From JBNGOQ01 sp050589645 (lineage in GTDB: Bacteria; Bacteroidota; Bacteroidia; Flavobacteriales; Flavobacteriaceae), in the NCBI RefSeq assembly GCF_050589645.1, contig NZ_JBNGOQ010000001.1, positions 930,001-994,000 of the forward strand: a DNA stretch of 64,000 nt, given 5' to 3'. This document shows, one piece after another, positions 1 to 8,548 of this stretch. The notes under the pieces were generated by a model. It was not told the origin of the DNA. It ran no database searches and saw only the letters and a program-made list of their open reading frames with translations. Position 1 is the stretch's first letter, and each line of letters starts with the position of its first letter. The position numbers and the translations under genes were made by a program.

Positions 1-1
1 G

Positions 2-367
2 GCCCAGAACAGTGGTTTTGAAACCCCTTTTTCCTCGGCCAACTTTACCGTGGACGGGGATGAGGACGTGGATCTGGTCCCCCCCAATACCCCGGTGCCC
101 GTGGCCCCTACCGATGGAAGCAGTCAGGACGATACGGAAGTCGATTTTGTCTGGACCCGCACCGATGTGCCCGGCACGGCGGAGCGCGATAGTATTTTTA
201 TTTTTTCCGATGCCGCCCTGCAGGTACTCGAGACCAAGGGCCTCGGGGCCAACAAGACCTTTACCGTAACACTTTCGGCAGACACTTATTATTGGTTCAT
301 AAAGGCCTTTGATGCCGCCGGGAACGAGAGTCCCAATTCAGCGGTTTTTGAACTGACGATCAACTAG
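2..367 (+). CDS. C-terminal part of a secreted fibronectin-III/Ig-like domain protein (5' end outside window)
   Basis: The reading frame is open from the first bases, so the gene begins before the window; only the last ~121 residues are visible. They form one beta-rich domain that looks like a fibronectin type III or bacterial Ig-like fold: a proline-rich entry strand, a central V-W pair, then a YYWFIKAFDAAGNES segment typical of the F-G strands of FN3 repeats. A DGDEDVD-type acidic linker precedes it. The stop is one base before the next start codon, so it is probably co-transcribed with the pilus/secretion-like genes downstream. Function unknown; a surface or pseudopilus-associated protein fits the context. 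Confidence 0.7.
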   Translation, partial: AQNSGFETPFSSANFTVDGDEDVDLVPPNTPVPVAPTDGSSQDDTEVDFVWTRTDVPGTAERDSIFIFSDAALQVLETKGLGANKTFTVTLSADTYYWFIKAFDAAGNESPNSAVFELTIN

Positions 368-368
368 C

Positions 369-833
369 ATGAAAAAACAGACCAAAACATATGTCCTTCT
401 GGGCCTTGTGGCCCTGATTTGGGGCCTCATAGGCTTTCGGATCCTCGGTGCCCTTTCCCCCCAACCCACTACCGCCCCTGAGGTATCTACCAGTAGTTTT
501 AGCCCAACATCCGTCAAGGAGCGCGACACCTTCAGCATTGTGGCCAATTACCGGGACCCTTTTTTGGGTACGCTGGCTACCAAGGCAAAAAAAAAGATCC
601 CCGTTAGACGAACGGCACCCAAGGAGATCGTACCTGCGGTTGATATCCGCTATACCGGATTTATCACGGACAAGAATACCCGACAAAAGGTCTTTTTTCT
701 GAGCATCAACGGGCAACAGCACCTGATGTCGGCCAAGGATAAAATTGAGAACGTTACCCTGCTCAGTGGCACCCGTAACACCGTAAGGGTGCGGATAGGA
801 AACAAGCTGCGGACCGTAACCCTTACACAATGA
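369..833 (+). CDS. GspC/PilP-like inner-membrane protein of a type II secretion or type IV pilus-like system
   Basis: 154 residues with a short cytoplasmic N-terminus, one membrane segment (about residues 9-29) and a periplasmic part. An RDPF motif (residues 62-65) sits just before a lysine-rich stretch and a small beta domain. In GspC and PilP families an RDPF-type motif precedes the homology-region domain that contacts the secretin. The following genes are two pseudopilins and a GspF, which supports the call. The stop overlaps the next start (ATGATG), indicating translational coupling. Overall similarity is by motif and topology only, so the exact family is inferred. Confidence 0.6.
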   Translation: MKKQTKTYVLLGLVALIWGLIGFRILGALSPQPTTAPEVSTSSFSPTSVKERDTFSIVANYRDPFLGTLATKAKKKIPVRRTAPKEIVPAVDIRYTGFITDKNTRQKVFFLSINGQQHLMSAKDKIENVTLLSGTRNTVRVRIGNKLRTVTLTQ

Positions 834-2098
834 TGGGAAGAATACAGGCAGGGGCATTGCAATTTGTACTCTTTATCGGGGCGGTGATCGCCGTGTTGTT
901 GCTGGCTTTTGTACTGCTCAGTTATACCCATGCGCGCTTCGGTAAAAGTGCAAATCGTTTTGTAGATACCCTAAAGACGGCTGATCTGGGGGTGACCTAT
1001 GCCCTTAAGTCTGGCATGCGGCCTGGCGATACCCTGGACCTGGATATGGGCCTCGGGAAGGGCATAATGGTAAAGGGTGTAAAGGAATATTGGGGTGTTT
1101 TTGAAAAATATGGGGTAGTGGCCACCGCCTCTAAGCACCGTTTTACCAAAGTGGCCCTGGCCGGTGGGGGTATAGGGCCAACATCTCCCGTTTTGTATTT
1201 ACAGGACAACGAACGCCCTTTGATCATTGTGGGTACGGCAAAAATCACTGGTAATGCCCTTTTGCCCAAGCAGGGCATACGTCCCGGCAATATCTCCGGA
1301 CATTCCTATTATCACCCACAGCTGGTATACGGTAGGCAGGGTACAAGTACCAAGACCCTACCCAAATTGGGTACTGGGCATTTGGACTACCTGAAACAGT
1401 TATTGGCCCTTAATACATCTACCAATACTTTGGAAGAACGGCCCTTGGTGCGCCTTACCGAGATAAAAAATTCCTTTAAGCGGCCCACCCAATTTATCAG
1501 GGGCCATGTACTGGACCTCTCCGAAACCCGAATAACGGGCAATGTGGTGGTTTGGGCGGCACAGAAGATCCGGGTAGATGCCTCTAGCATGCTCACCGAT
1601 GTACTCTTGGTGGCCCCGGAGATCGAGATCGGGCCCGGGGTCAAAGGAAACTTTCAGGCAGTGGCAAGCAAACGTATAGACGTAGGAAGGAACTGTGAAC
1701 TGTATTACCCTTCGGCCTTGGCGGTCATTGAAACGGTACCGGTAAAAAAGGAAAATACCCTTGGGGAACCGCCGAATATTTATGTGGCACCGCGGACGCA
1801 GATTCGTGGTACACTCCTGTACCTGGGCGATGGCGAGACGCAACGCTTTTCCCCGCAGATCAAGATAGATACGGACGCCCATGTCACTGGCGAGATCCAT
1901 TGCGCCGCCAACCTGGAACTCAAGGGGAACCTTACAGGGCACTTGAGCACCCACAGCTTTATCGCCCTGGAAAACGGGAGTATTTATCAGAATCATTTGT
2001 ATAATGGTACCATGGACAACAGGGACTTACCGCTCCAATTTGCGGGCTTGACCTTTGAAGGCACAGAAACTAAAAATTTGGGAAAATGGCTCTACTGA
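830..2098 (+). CDS. Membrane-anchored beta-solenoid protein of the pilus/secretion operon
   Basis: 422 residues. One N-terminal hydrophobic helix (about residues 10-32) is followed by a long, glycine- and valine-rich part. From about residue 215 it contains short repeats of the V-x-G-x-V-x-x type, like bactofilins and other right-handed solenoids. The N-terminus has no prepilin peptidase motif with a glutamate at +5, so it is not a normal pseudopilin; its position between the GspC-like gene and the pseudopilins suggests a structural or PilX/GspK-like role, which is inference. It overlaps the previous gene by 4 bases and the next by 13. Either ATG at 830 or 833 could be used. Confidence 0.55.
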   Translation: MMGRIQAGALQFVLFIGAVIAVLLLAFVLLSYTHARFGKSANRFVDTLKTADLGVTYALKSGMRPGDTLDLDMGLGKGIMVKGVKEYWGVFEKYGVVATASKHRFTKVALAGGGIGPTSPVLYLQDNERPLIIVGTAKITGNALLPKQGIRPGNISGHSYYHPQLVYGRQGTSTKTLPKLGTGHLDYLKQLLALNTSTNTLEERPLVRLTEIKNSFKRPTQFIRGHVLDLSETRITGNVVVWAAQKIRVDASSMLTDVLLVAPEIEIGPGVKGNFQAVASKRIDVGRNCELYYPSALAVIETVPVKKENTLGEPPNIYVAPRTQIRGTLLYLGDGETQRFSPQIKIDTDAHVTGEIHCAANLELKGNLTGHLSTHSFIALENGSIYQNHLYNGTMDNRDLPLQFAGLTFEGTETKNLGKWLY

Positions 2099-2418
2099 AA
2101 CGCATAAAGGCATCTACCCTCATGGAAACCATGGTGGCCACGGTACTGATCGTCATCATCTTTGCGGTGGCCAGTTCCTTGCTCAATTCCATTTTTTTGG
2201 CCCAGATCAAGGGAAATACGGCAGCGGTGGATACCCATTTAGGCGAATTGGAATACGCCTATAGGAACGGAAAGATCCCCTTGCCCTATGAGGGCGAGTT
2301 GCAAGGTTGGGAGGTACGGATGTCGGCACAGGAGATCAAAGGGCTTACTTATGTGGTGCTCGAGGCCCAGCACAGGGAAACCGGAAAAACAACAAGCAGC
2401 CATGTGGTACAAAACTAG
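2086..2418 (+). CDS. Type II/IV pseudopilin-like protein (first of two)
   Basis: 110 residues. The N-terminus is a class III (prepilin) signal: basic residues, then A9 before a predicted cleavage site, hydrophobic residues and a glutamate at mature position +5 (E14), followed by ~20 hydrophobic residues. This is the signature recognised by prepilin peptidase. The mature domain is short, as in minor pseudopilins (GspI/J-like). It overlaps the upstream gene by 13 bases and the next by 17, consistent with a tightly coupled operon. Which minor pseudopilin it corresponds to cannot be decided from sequence alone. Confidence 0.75.
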   Translation: MALLKRIKASTLMETMVATVLIVIIFAVASSLLNSIFLAQIKGNTAAVDTHLGELEYAYRNGKIPLPYEGELQGWEVRMSAQEIKGLTYVVLEAQHRETGKTTSSHVVQN

Positions 2419-2866
2419 GATCAAGGCCTTTACGCTGAGCGAAATGTTGGTGGTGCTGTTTATCACGGTCATTGTGGTGGGCCTGGCCTTTAGCGTGCTG
2501 AACCTGGTACAGCAACAACTTTGGGGCATGGGGCGCAACTATGAAAAGACGGCCGAGCTCAACCGGCTACGTCAGGCCCTGTGGGTAGATTTTAGTTCCC
2601 ATGGAGCCCTTGGCTTTCAAGAGGCAAGCGGTACGCTGATCTGCACCAATGAAATGGGGGCGGTGCATTATAACTTTGGGGAGGAATGGATTGTTAGGGA
2701 AAAGGATACCTTTCATATTTCCATTGTGGAGCGACAATTCTACTACAATGGCGAGGCGGTCCTGTCTGGACGGGTAGACGCCCTGAAATTGAAGACCGAT
2801 AAAAAATTGGGGGAACAGCAACTCTTTGTACAAAAAACCAAGGCCGCAACGGCCTATATGAACTGA
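2402..2866 (+). CDS. Type II/IV pseudopilin-like protein (second of two)
   Basis: 154 residues from ATG 2402. This start was chosen because it places a perfect prepilin signal at the N-terminus (RIKA, then FTLSEMLVVL, with E14 at mature +5); the longer upstream frame only adds sequence inside the previous gene. The mature domain has no cysteine pair. The gene overlaps its upstream neighbour by 17 bases, and its TGA shares one base with the ATG of gspF. A minor pseudopilin of the GspJ/GspH size class is the best guess. Confidence 0.8.
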   Translation: MWYKTRIKAFTLSEMLVVLFITVIVVGLAFSVLNLVQQQLWGMGRNYEKTAELNRLRQALWVDFSSHGALGFQEASGTLICTNEMGAVHYNFGEEWIVREKDTFHISIVERQFYYNGEAVLSGRVDALKLKTDKKLGEQQLFVQKTKAATAYMN

Positions 2867-4002
2867 TGGGATTTAAACTGGAACATACTACGGCCAAAAC
2901 GGTGCCCCGGAATAAAGGGGAGGGGCGGCTCACCACGCTCCTTCAACAAGAAATCACGTTCTTTGGTGCCGCTTTTTCCAACAAAAAGAAAGAGGAATTC
3001 TATACCGAACTCAGTATTCTCCTAAAGGCCGGTATTACCCTAAAGGAGGCACTGAACTTAATCGTGGAGAACCAAAAAAAGGAAAAGCCACGGTTGTTCT
3101 ACCAGGAAATGGTAGACGGACTGGTATCCGGGCAAAGTTTTTCCGAAGTGCTACACGCCAAAAAGGAGTTTTCGGAATACGAATACCATTCGTTGCGGAT
3201 CGGGGAAGAAACAGGGACCATGCCGTTGATTACGGAGGAACTCGGTAAATTTTTCGGGAGGAAGAACGAGCAGCGGAGAATTTTGGTTAATGCGCTGACC
3301 TATCCGGTGGTCATTCTGATTACGGCCATACTGGTGGTCATCTTTATGTTACGCATGGTGGTGCCCATGTTCCAGGATATTTTTAGACAGAACCAAGTAG
3401 AACTGCCCGGGATTACCAAGATGATTATCGGGGCGTCCGACTTCATTCGCGATTATGGCCTATGGGTGGTGGTATTGCTGGCCGTGCTTGTAGGTTTTAG
3501 AAAAGTGTACCAACAGAAACCATGGTTTAAAAGGAACAGGGACAAGGTGTTGCTTAAACTGCCCTTTGTCGGCACCTTTATCAAAGCGGTATATCTGGCC
3601 CAGTTTACCCAGGCCGTTACCCTGCTGACCACTTCCAAGGTGCCCATTTTAAACAGCATCCAACTGGTAAAACGGATGATCGATTTTTACCCCCTGAGGG
3701 AAGCCCTGGATACTGTTGAGCAACGAATCGTTTCAGGGGATGGATTGAGCGATAGCCTAAGGGGCAACCGTATTTTTGACAACCGGATGATATCCCTGGT
3801 AAAAGTGGCCGAGGAAACCAACCAGACCGAGTTTATCTTTCAACGCCTCAACCAACAGTATGCCCTGGAGGTACAGCAGAAATCGAAAATGCTCTCCACC
3901 CTGCTCGAACCCTTCATTATCATTATCGTTGGGGCGCTGGTGGGCGTCATTCTCGTGGCCATGTACCTACCCATGTTCAAACTCAGCAGCGTATTGGGTT
4001 AA
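2866..4002 (+). CDS. Type II secretion system F / PilC family inner-membrane protein
   Basis: 378 residues. Two cytoplasmic T2SSF repeats (about residues 45-140 and 240-340) are each followed by membrane helices, at about residues 140-170, 197-215 and 347-371, which is the GspF/PilC architecture. Typical phrases are seen: LLKAGITLKEAL, a GEETG segment, and an EP-x-III-x-VG motif before the last helix. GspF is the platform around which the assembly ATPase works. No ATPase, secretin or prepilin peptidase lies in the window; they would be expected upstream. It is the last gene of its operon, followed by 169 non-coding bases. Confidence 0.9.
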   Translation: MGFKLEHTTAKTVPRNKGEGRLTTLLQQEITFFGAAFSNKKKEEFYTELSILLKAGITLKEALNLIVENQKKEKPRLFYQEMVDGLVSGQSFSEVLHAKKEFSEYEYHSLRIGEETGTMPLITEELGKFFGRKNEQRRILVNALTYPVVILITAILVVIFMLRMVVPMFQDIFRQNQVELPGITKMIIGASDFIRDYGLWVVVLLAVLVGFRKVYQQKPWFKRNRDKVLLKLPFVGTFIKAVYLAQFTQAVTLLTTSKVPILNSIQLVKRMIDFYPLREALDTVEQRIVSGDGLSDSLRGNRIFDNRMISLVKVAEETNQTEFIFQRLNQQYALEVQQKSKMLSTLLEPFIIIIVGALVGVILVAMYLPMFKLSSVLG

Positions 4003-4171
4003 GGCTTTGTTTTCCTTTTTTAACAAAAAAAATTGTGCTGTTATTGTAACATTTTAACAACTTGACAGTCATATACAAGAACGAGCGCGGGACCCTATTT
4101 GAGACGTGGGGTTTTCCGTTGCAAGCATAAACCCGCTACACGGGCAGCAAACGGCTAAAACACAACCGACC

Positions 4172-4873
4172 ATGATTGAAATCAAAGATCTTCATAAGTC
4201 CTATCAAATGGGAAGCAATTCCCTACATGTGCTAAAAGGGATAAACTTCTCCGTCAAGGAGGGCGAACTGGTAGCCATTATGGGCTCTTCGGGTTCCGGA
4301 AAATCTACTTTGCTCAATATTCTGGGCATGCTGGATGTGGCCAATGAAGGTGAATATATGTTGGATGGGGTCCCCATCAAAGATCTCAACGAGACCAAGG
4401 CGGCCAGATACCGCAACAAGTTTTTGGGTTTTGTCTTCCAATCCTTTAACCTGATCAATTATAAAAGTGCTTTGGAAAATGTGGCACTCCCTTTATACTA
4501 TCAGCGGGTACCTAGAAAGGAACGTCAGGAGAAGGCCCTAAAATATTTGGAGCAGGTAGGCCTTAAGGAATGGGCTACCCACTTGCCAAGCGAACTTTCA
4601 GGAGGTCAAAAGCAACGTGTGGCCATAGCAAGGGCCATGGCAGCGGAACCCAAGGTACTATTGGCCGATGAGCCTACCGGGGCCTTGGACAGTACCACTT
4701 CTTACGAGGTAATGGACCTTATACAAAAGATTAACGATCAGGGCAATACCATTTTAGTGGTGACCCATGAAGAGGACATAGCACATATGTGCAAACGCAT
4801 CGTACATCTTAAGGATGGCGTAATCGTAGAAGACAAGAAGGTAAAACAAGTAAGGGCTTCGGAATATGTTTGA
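4172..4873 (+). CDS. ABC transporter ATP-binding protein, MacB/LolD type
   Basis: 233 residues from ATG 4172 (the longer frame adds an unlikely N-terminal tail). Walker A is GSSGSGKS (residues 38-45), the ABC signature is LSGGQ (about 142), and Walker B runs into DEPTGALD (about 167-174), all typical of the MacB/LolD/FtsE class that powers mechanotransmission-type transporters. It starts an operon with two FtsX-type permeases, a periplasmic adaptor and a TolC-like protein, so it likely energises a tripartite export or efflux pump. It overlaps the first permease by 8 bases. Substrate unknown. Confidence 0.95.
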   Translation: MIEIKDLHKSYQMGSNSLHVLKGINFSVKEGELVAIMGSSGSGKSTLLNILGMLDVANEGEYMLDGVPIKDLNETKAARYRNKFLGFVFQSFNLINYKSALENVALPLYYQRVPRKERQEKALKYLEQVGLKEWATHLPSELSGGQKQRVAIARAMAAEPKVLLADEPTGALDSTTSYEVMDLIQKINDQGNTILVVTHEEDIAHMCKRIVHLKDGVIVEDKKVKQVRASEYV

Positions 4874-6095
4874 TAGGGACATTTGGCAAGAAATATTTCA
4901 CAGTATCAAGAACAACAAACTCAGGACCTTCCTGACCGGTTTTTCTGTTGGCTGGGGCATCTTCATTTTGGTCATGCTCCTGGCCTCGGTGAACGGGATG
5001 CAAAATGGTTTTACCGGGCAGTTCAATGACGATGCCACCAATTCTATTTTTATTCGCCCAGGAAATACTTCCAAAGCCTATGCAGGCTTTGAAGCCGATC
5101 GTAGGATCCAACTCAAAAATGATGATATTGAATATATCAGACGGAGTTTTCCCGAGGATTTTGTAGACATCAGTGCACGCTTTTTCAGGGGCGTCTCGGC
5201 CCGTTATAAAGCCGAAACCGGATCCTACTCGGTACAAGCGGTACATCCGGACCATCAGGTTATTGAAAAGACCATTGTTACCCAGGGAAGGTATATCAAT
5301 AACAACGATATTGCCACTGGGGCCAAGGTGGCCGTCATAGGCAGAAAAGTAGGGCAAGACCTGTTCAAGACCGAGGACCCCATAGGAAAGTTCGTGGAGT
5401 TCAACGGACTCCCGTTTCGGGTTATTGGAATTTTTATAGATGAGGGCGATGACAATGCCGAACGGGGCATCTACACTCCGGTGAGCACCTATCAGCGCAT
5501 CTATGGCAATACGGACAAAATTGATCAAATACTGCTCACCTATAATCCTACCTACGATTTGGCCAGGGCTTTGGAGTTTTCGGATCGTCTGGAGACCTTG
5601 ATGAAACGAAAGCATAAGGTGTCGCCCAAGGACCAGTCGGGCATACGGGTATGGAACTACGCAGAGGCCTTTTCCGACATCAGCAGCTTTACCGGGGTTT
5701 TATCGGCAGTAAGTATTGGCGTTGGTTTTTTGATCCTCATCGCGGGCATTGTGGGCATCGGAAATATTATGGTCTTTATCATAAAGGAGCGCACCAAGGA
5801 AATCGGGGTACGTAAGGCCCTGGGCGCAGAACCCGGCCAGATCATTAAATTGGTTTTGTTGGAGTCCGTTTTTATTACGGCGCTGTCCGGATTTATCGGG
5901 CTGCTCTTCGCCACCGGAATTTTATCGCTCATTGGTCCCAGTATGCAAAGTCCGGCATTTACCAATCCGTCCGTAAGCTTTTCTACCGTGCTAACCGCCA
6001 CCATTATTTTAGTGGTTGCAGGCTTGTTCGCAGGGATGATACCCGCTATAAAGGCGGCCAATGTAAAACCAATTGTAGCACTAAGGGATAAATAG
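4866..6095 (+). CDS. ABC transporter permease, MacB/FtsX type (first of a pair)
   Basis: 409 residues with one N-terminal membrane helix (about 20-42), a large periplasmic MacB_PCD domain (about 45-245) and three C-terminal helices in the FtsX fold. The motif KERTKEIGVRKALGAEP between the second and third helices is the conserved coupling region of this family. It overlaps the ATPase gene and is followed after one base by a second, homologous permease; a heterodimeric permease is therefore likely, unlike the homodimeric E. coli MacB. Confidence 0.92.
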   Translation: MFDRDIWQEIFHSIKNNKLRTFLTGFSVGWGIFILVMLLASVNGMQNGFTGQFNDDATNSIFIRPGNTSKAYAGFEADRRIQLKNDDIEYIRRSFPEDFVDISARFFRGVSARYKAETGSYSVQAVHPDHQVIEKTIVTQGRYINNNDIATGAKVAVIGRKVGQDLFKTEDPIGKFVEFNGLPFRVIGIFIDEGDDNAERGIYTPVSTYQRIYGNTDKIDQILLTYNPTYDLARALEFSDRLETLMKRKHKVSPKDQSGIRVWNYAEAFSDISSFTGVLSAVSIGVGFLILIAGIVGIGNIMVFIIKERTKEIGVRKALGAEPGQIIKLVLLESVFITALSGFIGLLFATGILSLIGPSMQSPAFTNPSVSFSTVLTATIILVVAGLFAGMIPAIKAANVKPIVALRDK

Positions 6096-6096
6096 T

Positions 6097-7353
6097 ATGT
6101 GGTTATTCGATAAAGATCTTTGGAGTGAAGTTTTTAACACCTTGGGGAAGAATATGTTCCGTACGTTCCTCACCATGTTGGGCGTCATCTTTGCGATGAT
6201 CATCCTCATGTTACTATTGGGCTCGGCCAATGGCATGAGCAACGGTTTTGACAATGTCTTTGCCGGCACGGCCTCCAACAGCCTTTTTGTATGGAGCCGT
6301 AGTACCTCTGAACCCTATAAGGGCTTTGAACGGGGCAGACGGATCCAGTTTAGGATCGAGGATGCCAGCATCCTGAAACAACAGATTCCGGAAATAGAGG
6401 TCCTGGCACCACGAATAGAGCTTGGAAACCATCGGGATGTGGTCACCGTGTATAGAAAGGGGCGAAAAAGTGGGTCCTCGGTCTATGGGGATTATCCGGA
6501 AATAGACAATATCACCAAAAAGAAATTGGTCGATGGCCGGTTCTTGAACCAAAATGATATTGACGCCTCCAAAAAGGTATGTGTTATCGGGGAAGAGACC
6601 TATAAACTGCTGTTTGATAAGGGCGAAAACGCCATAGGTGAGGATATTCGTATCAATGGCGTGTTTTTTAAGGTCATCGGGGTGTACAAACCCAATAACA
6701 ATATCAATATAGATGGGGAAAATGCCGTCTTCATTCCCTTTTCTACTTTTCAGAAGGCCTTTAACTCGGGGGACCGCATGGGCTGGATGGCCATTGACGT
6801 AGACCCGGAGACCAGTGTGGCTGTCGTGGAGGAAAAGATCAAAAAGCTATTAAAGGGCAAATACGATATCCATCCGGACGATGAACGGGCCATTGGCAGT
6901 TTTGATATGTCCGAAATCTTCAACAATATAGCGGCCTTTACCACGGTATTAAAAGGGTTCTCCTTTTTTGTGGGCATTTTCACCTTATTGGCCGGCGTTA
7001 TCGCCATTAGTAATATCCTTTTGATTACGGTAAAGGAACGCACCAAGGAAATTGGGGTAAGGCGGGCACTCGGGGCCACGCCCCGGATCGTAAAACGGCA
7101 GATCGTGGTGGAGGCCATCGTTTTGACCGCTTTTGCCGGACTTGTCGGTTTTGCCCTTTCCGTGGGCATTCTCGCGGCACTCGATGCTGCCTTTGGTCAG
7201 GGCAATGATTTTCCCTTTAGGGACCCCATGGTAAGCATACCCCAGTTTGGTATCTCCTTTTTATTGATGATCAGCCTTAGTGTGCTGATCGGGATGATTC
7301 CGGCTAACAGGGCGATAAAAGTTAAACCCATAGATGCACTTAGAGAAGAATAA
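6097..7353 (+). CDS. ABC transporter permease, MacB/FtsX type (second of a pair)
   Basis: 418 residues with the same order of parts as the preceding gene: N-terminal helix, periplasmic MacB_PCD domain, three FtsX helices and the KERTKEIGVRRALGATP coupling motif. The two are clearly paralogous at the termini and diverged in the periplasmic domain. The start follows the previous stop by one base. It probably forms a heterodimer with its neighbour, using the single ATPase encoded upstream. Confidence 0.92.
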   Translation: MWLFDKDLWSEVFNTLGKNMFRTFLTMLGVIFAMIILMLLLGSANGMSNGFDNVFAGTASNSLFVWSRSTSEPYKGFERGRRIQFRIEDASILKQQIPEIEVLAPRIELGNHRDVVTVYRKGRKSGSSVYGDYPEIDNITKKKLVDGRFLNQNDIDASKKVCVIGEETYKLLFDKGENAIGEDIRINGVFFKVIGVYKPNNNINIDGENAVFIPFSTFQKAFNSGDRMGWMAIDVDPETSVAVVEEKIKKLLKGKYDIHPDDERAIGSFDMSEIFNNIAAFTTVLKGFSFFVGIFTLLAGVIAISNILLITVKERTKEIGVRRALGATPRIVKRQIVVEAIVLTAFAGLVGFALSVGILAALDAAFGQGNDFPFRDPMVSIPQFGISFLLMISLSVLIGMIPANRAIKVKPIDALREE

Positions 7354-7380
7354 AAACAAATAACCATCAAAATATTGAGA

Positions 7381-8496
7381 ATGAACAAGTACGTAAAATA
7401 CGGATTAATAGGAGTGGGCGTGATAGGAATTTTAGGAGCTACCGCCTATTTCATAAAACAGAACAGTACCCCGGCCAAGCTCTATGAGACCGAGAGCCTG
7501 GAAAAGAAGGATATTGTAAACCAGGTCATTGTTACCGGGAAGGTCATCCCAGAGGATGAGATCAACATCAAACCACAGATTTCGGGCATCATCAATAAAA
7601 TTTTCCTGGAGGAAGGGGATGAGGTTAAGGAGGGCGATTTAATTGCCACCATAAAGGTAGTGCCCAATGAGCAGTCACTGGCCAGTGCCAGGGGGCGGGT
7701 TAAGAACGCGGAGGTGAGTTTGGCCAATGCCAAAACCGAATACGATAGGAATAAGGCCATTTTTGATAAGGGCGTTATTTCCAGTCAGGATTTCAATGCC
7801 ATAAAACTGACCTATGACCAGGCCAAGTTAGAGCTGGAGAATGCCAGGAACGATTACCAGATCATTCGCGTGGGATCGGCAGGCGGTTCGTCCAGTGCCA
7901 ATACCAATATCAGGTCTACGGTGGCCGGTACCATTTTGGAGATTCCGGTAAAGGAAGGTGATCAGGTCATTGAAAGTAACAACTTCAACGACGGAACCAC
8001 CATTGCCACCATTGCGGATATGACCAAAATGATCTTTGAAGGTGAAGTGGACGAGGCCGAAGTGGGCAAGCTCAAATTAGGGATGCCCCTGGAAATAAGC
8101 TTGGGTGCCCTGGAAAAATCGACCTTTGAGGCTATTTTGAAATTCATTGCGCCCAAAGGGGTAGAGGAAGAGGGTGCCGTTCAGTTTAAAATTGAAGGGG
8201 ACCTGGTGGTCCATGATAGCGCCTATGTGAGGGCCGGTTACAGTGCCAATGCCTCCATAGTACTGGAGGAGAAAAAGGATGTGCTGTCCATTAAAGAGGC
8301 TTTGTTGCAATTTGATAAGGAAACGGAACAGCCCTTTGTTGAGATCGAGGTGGGCGTGAACGAGTTTGAGCGTAAAGATCTGGAACTGGGCGTGAGCGAT
8401 GGTATAGATGTGGAAGTGGTATCCGGTCTGGAAGAGGATGCCAAGGTCAAAGTATGGAACGAACTCGAGAAGGAGGATGAGGATGAAGATTCCTAA
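7381..8496 (+). CDS. Periplasmic adaptor (membrane fusion protein, HlyD/MacA-RND type)
   Basis: 371 residues from ATG 7381 (a TTG six bases upstream is less likely). An N-terminal membrane anchor (about 6-24) is followed by a biotinyl-lipoyl-like half motif near residue 65 (SGIINKIFLEEGDEV), an alpha-helical hairpin (about 95-160), the second lipoyl half (VAGTILEIPVKEGDQV) and beta-barrel domains. The C-terminus is very acidic. It joins the inner-membrane ABC pair to the TolC-like channel encoded next. Confidence 0.92.
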   Translation: MNKYVKYGLIGVGVIGILGATAYFIKQNSTPAKLYETESLEKKDIVNQVIVTGKVIPEDEINIKPQISGIINKIFLEEGDEVKEGDLIATIKVVPNEQSLASARGRVKNAEVSLANAKTEYDRNKAIFDKGVISSQDFNAIKLTYDQAKLELENARNDYQIIRVGSAGGSSSANTNIRSTVAGTILEIPVKEGDQVIESNNFNDGTTIATIADMTKMIFEGEVDEAEVGKLKLGMPLEISLGALEKSTFEAILKFIAPKGVEEEGAVQFKIEGDLVVHDSAYVRAGYSANASIVLEEKKDVLSIKEALLQFDKETEQPFVEIEVGVNEFERKDLELGVSDGIDVEVVSGLEEDAKVKVWNELEKEDEDEDS

Positions 8497-8548
8497 AAAG
8501 CACAACAAGACATCAATCAAAATCATTAATCAAAAAAATTACCACCAC

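Noticed and set aside
1400..1996. A 198-codon open frame on the minus strand
   Set aside because: It shadows the beta-solenoid gene, which fits its operon by overlapping both neighbours.
4809..5615. A 268-codon open frame on the minus strand
   Set aside because: It is antisense to the clearly coding permease gene 4866-6095 and has no recognisable domain.
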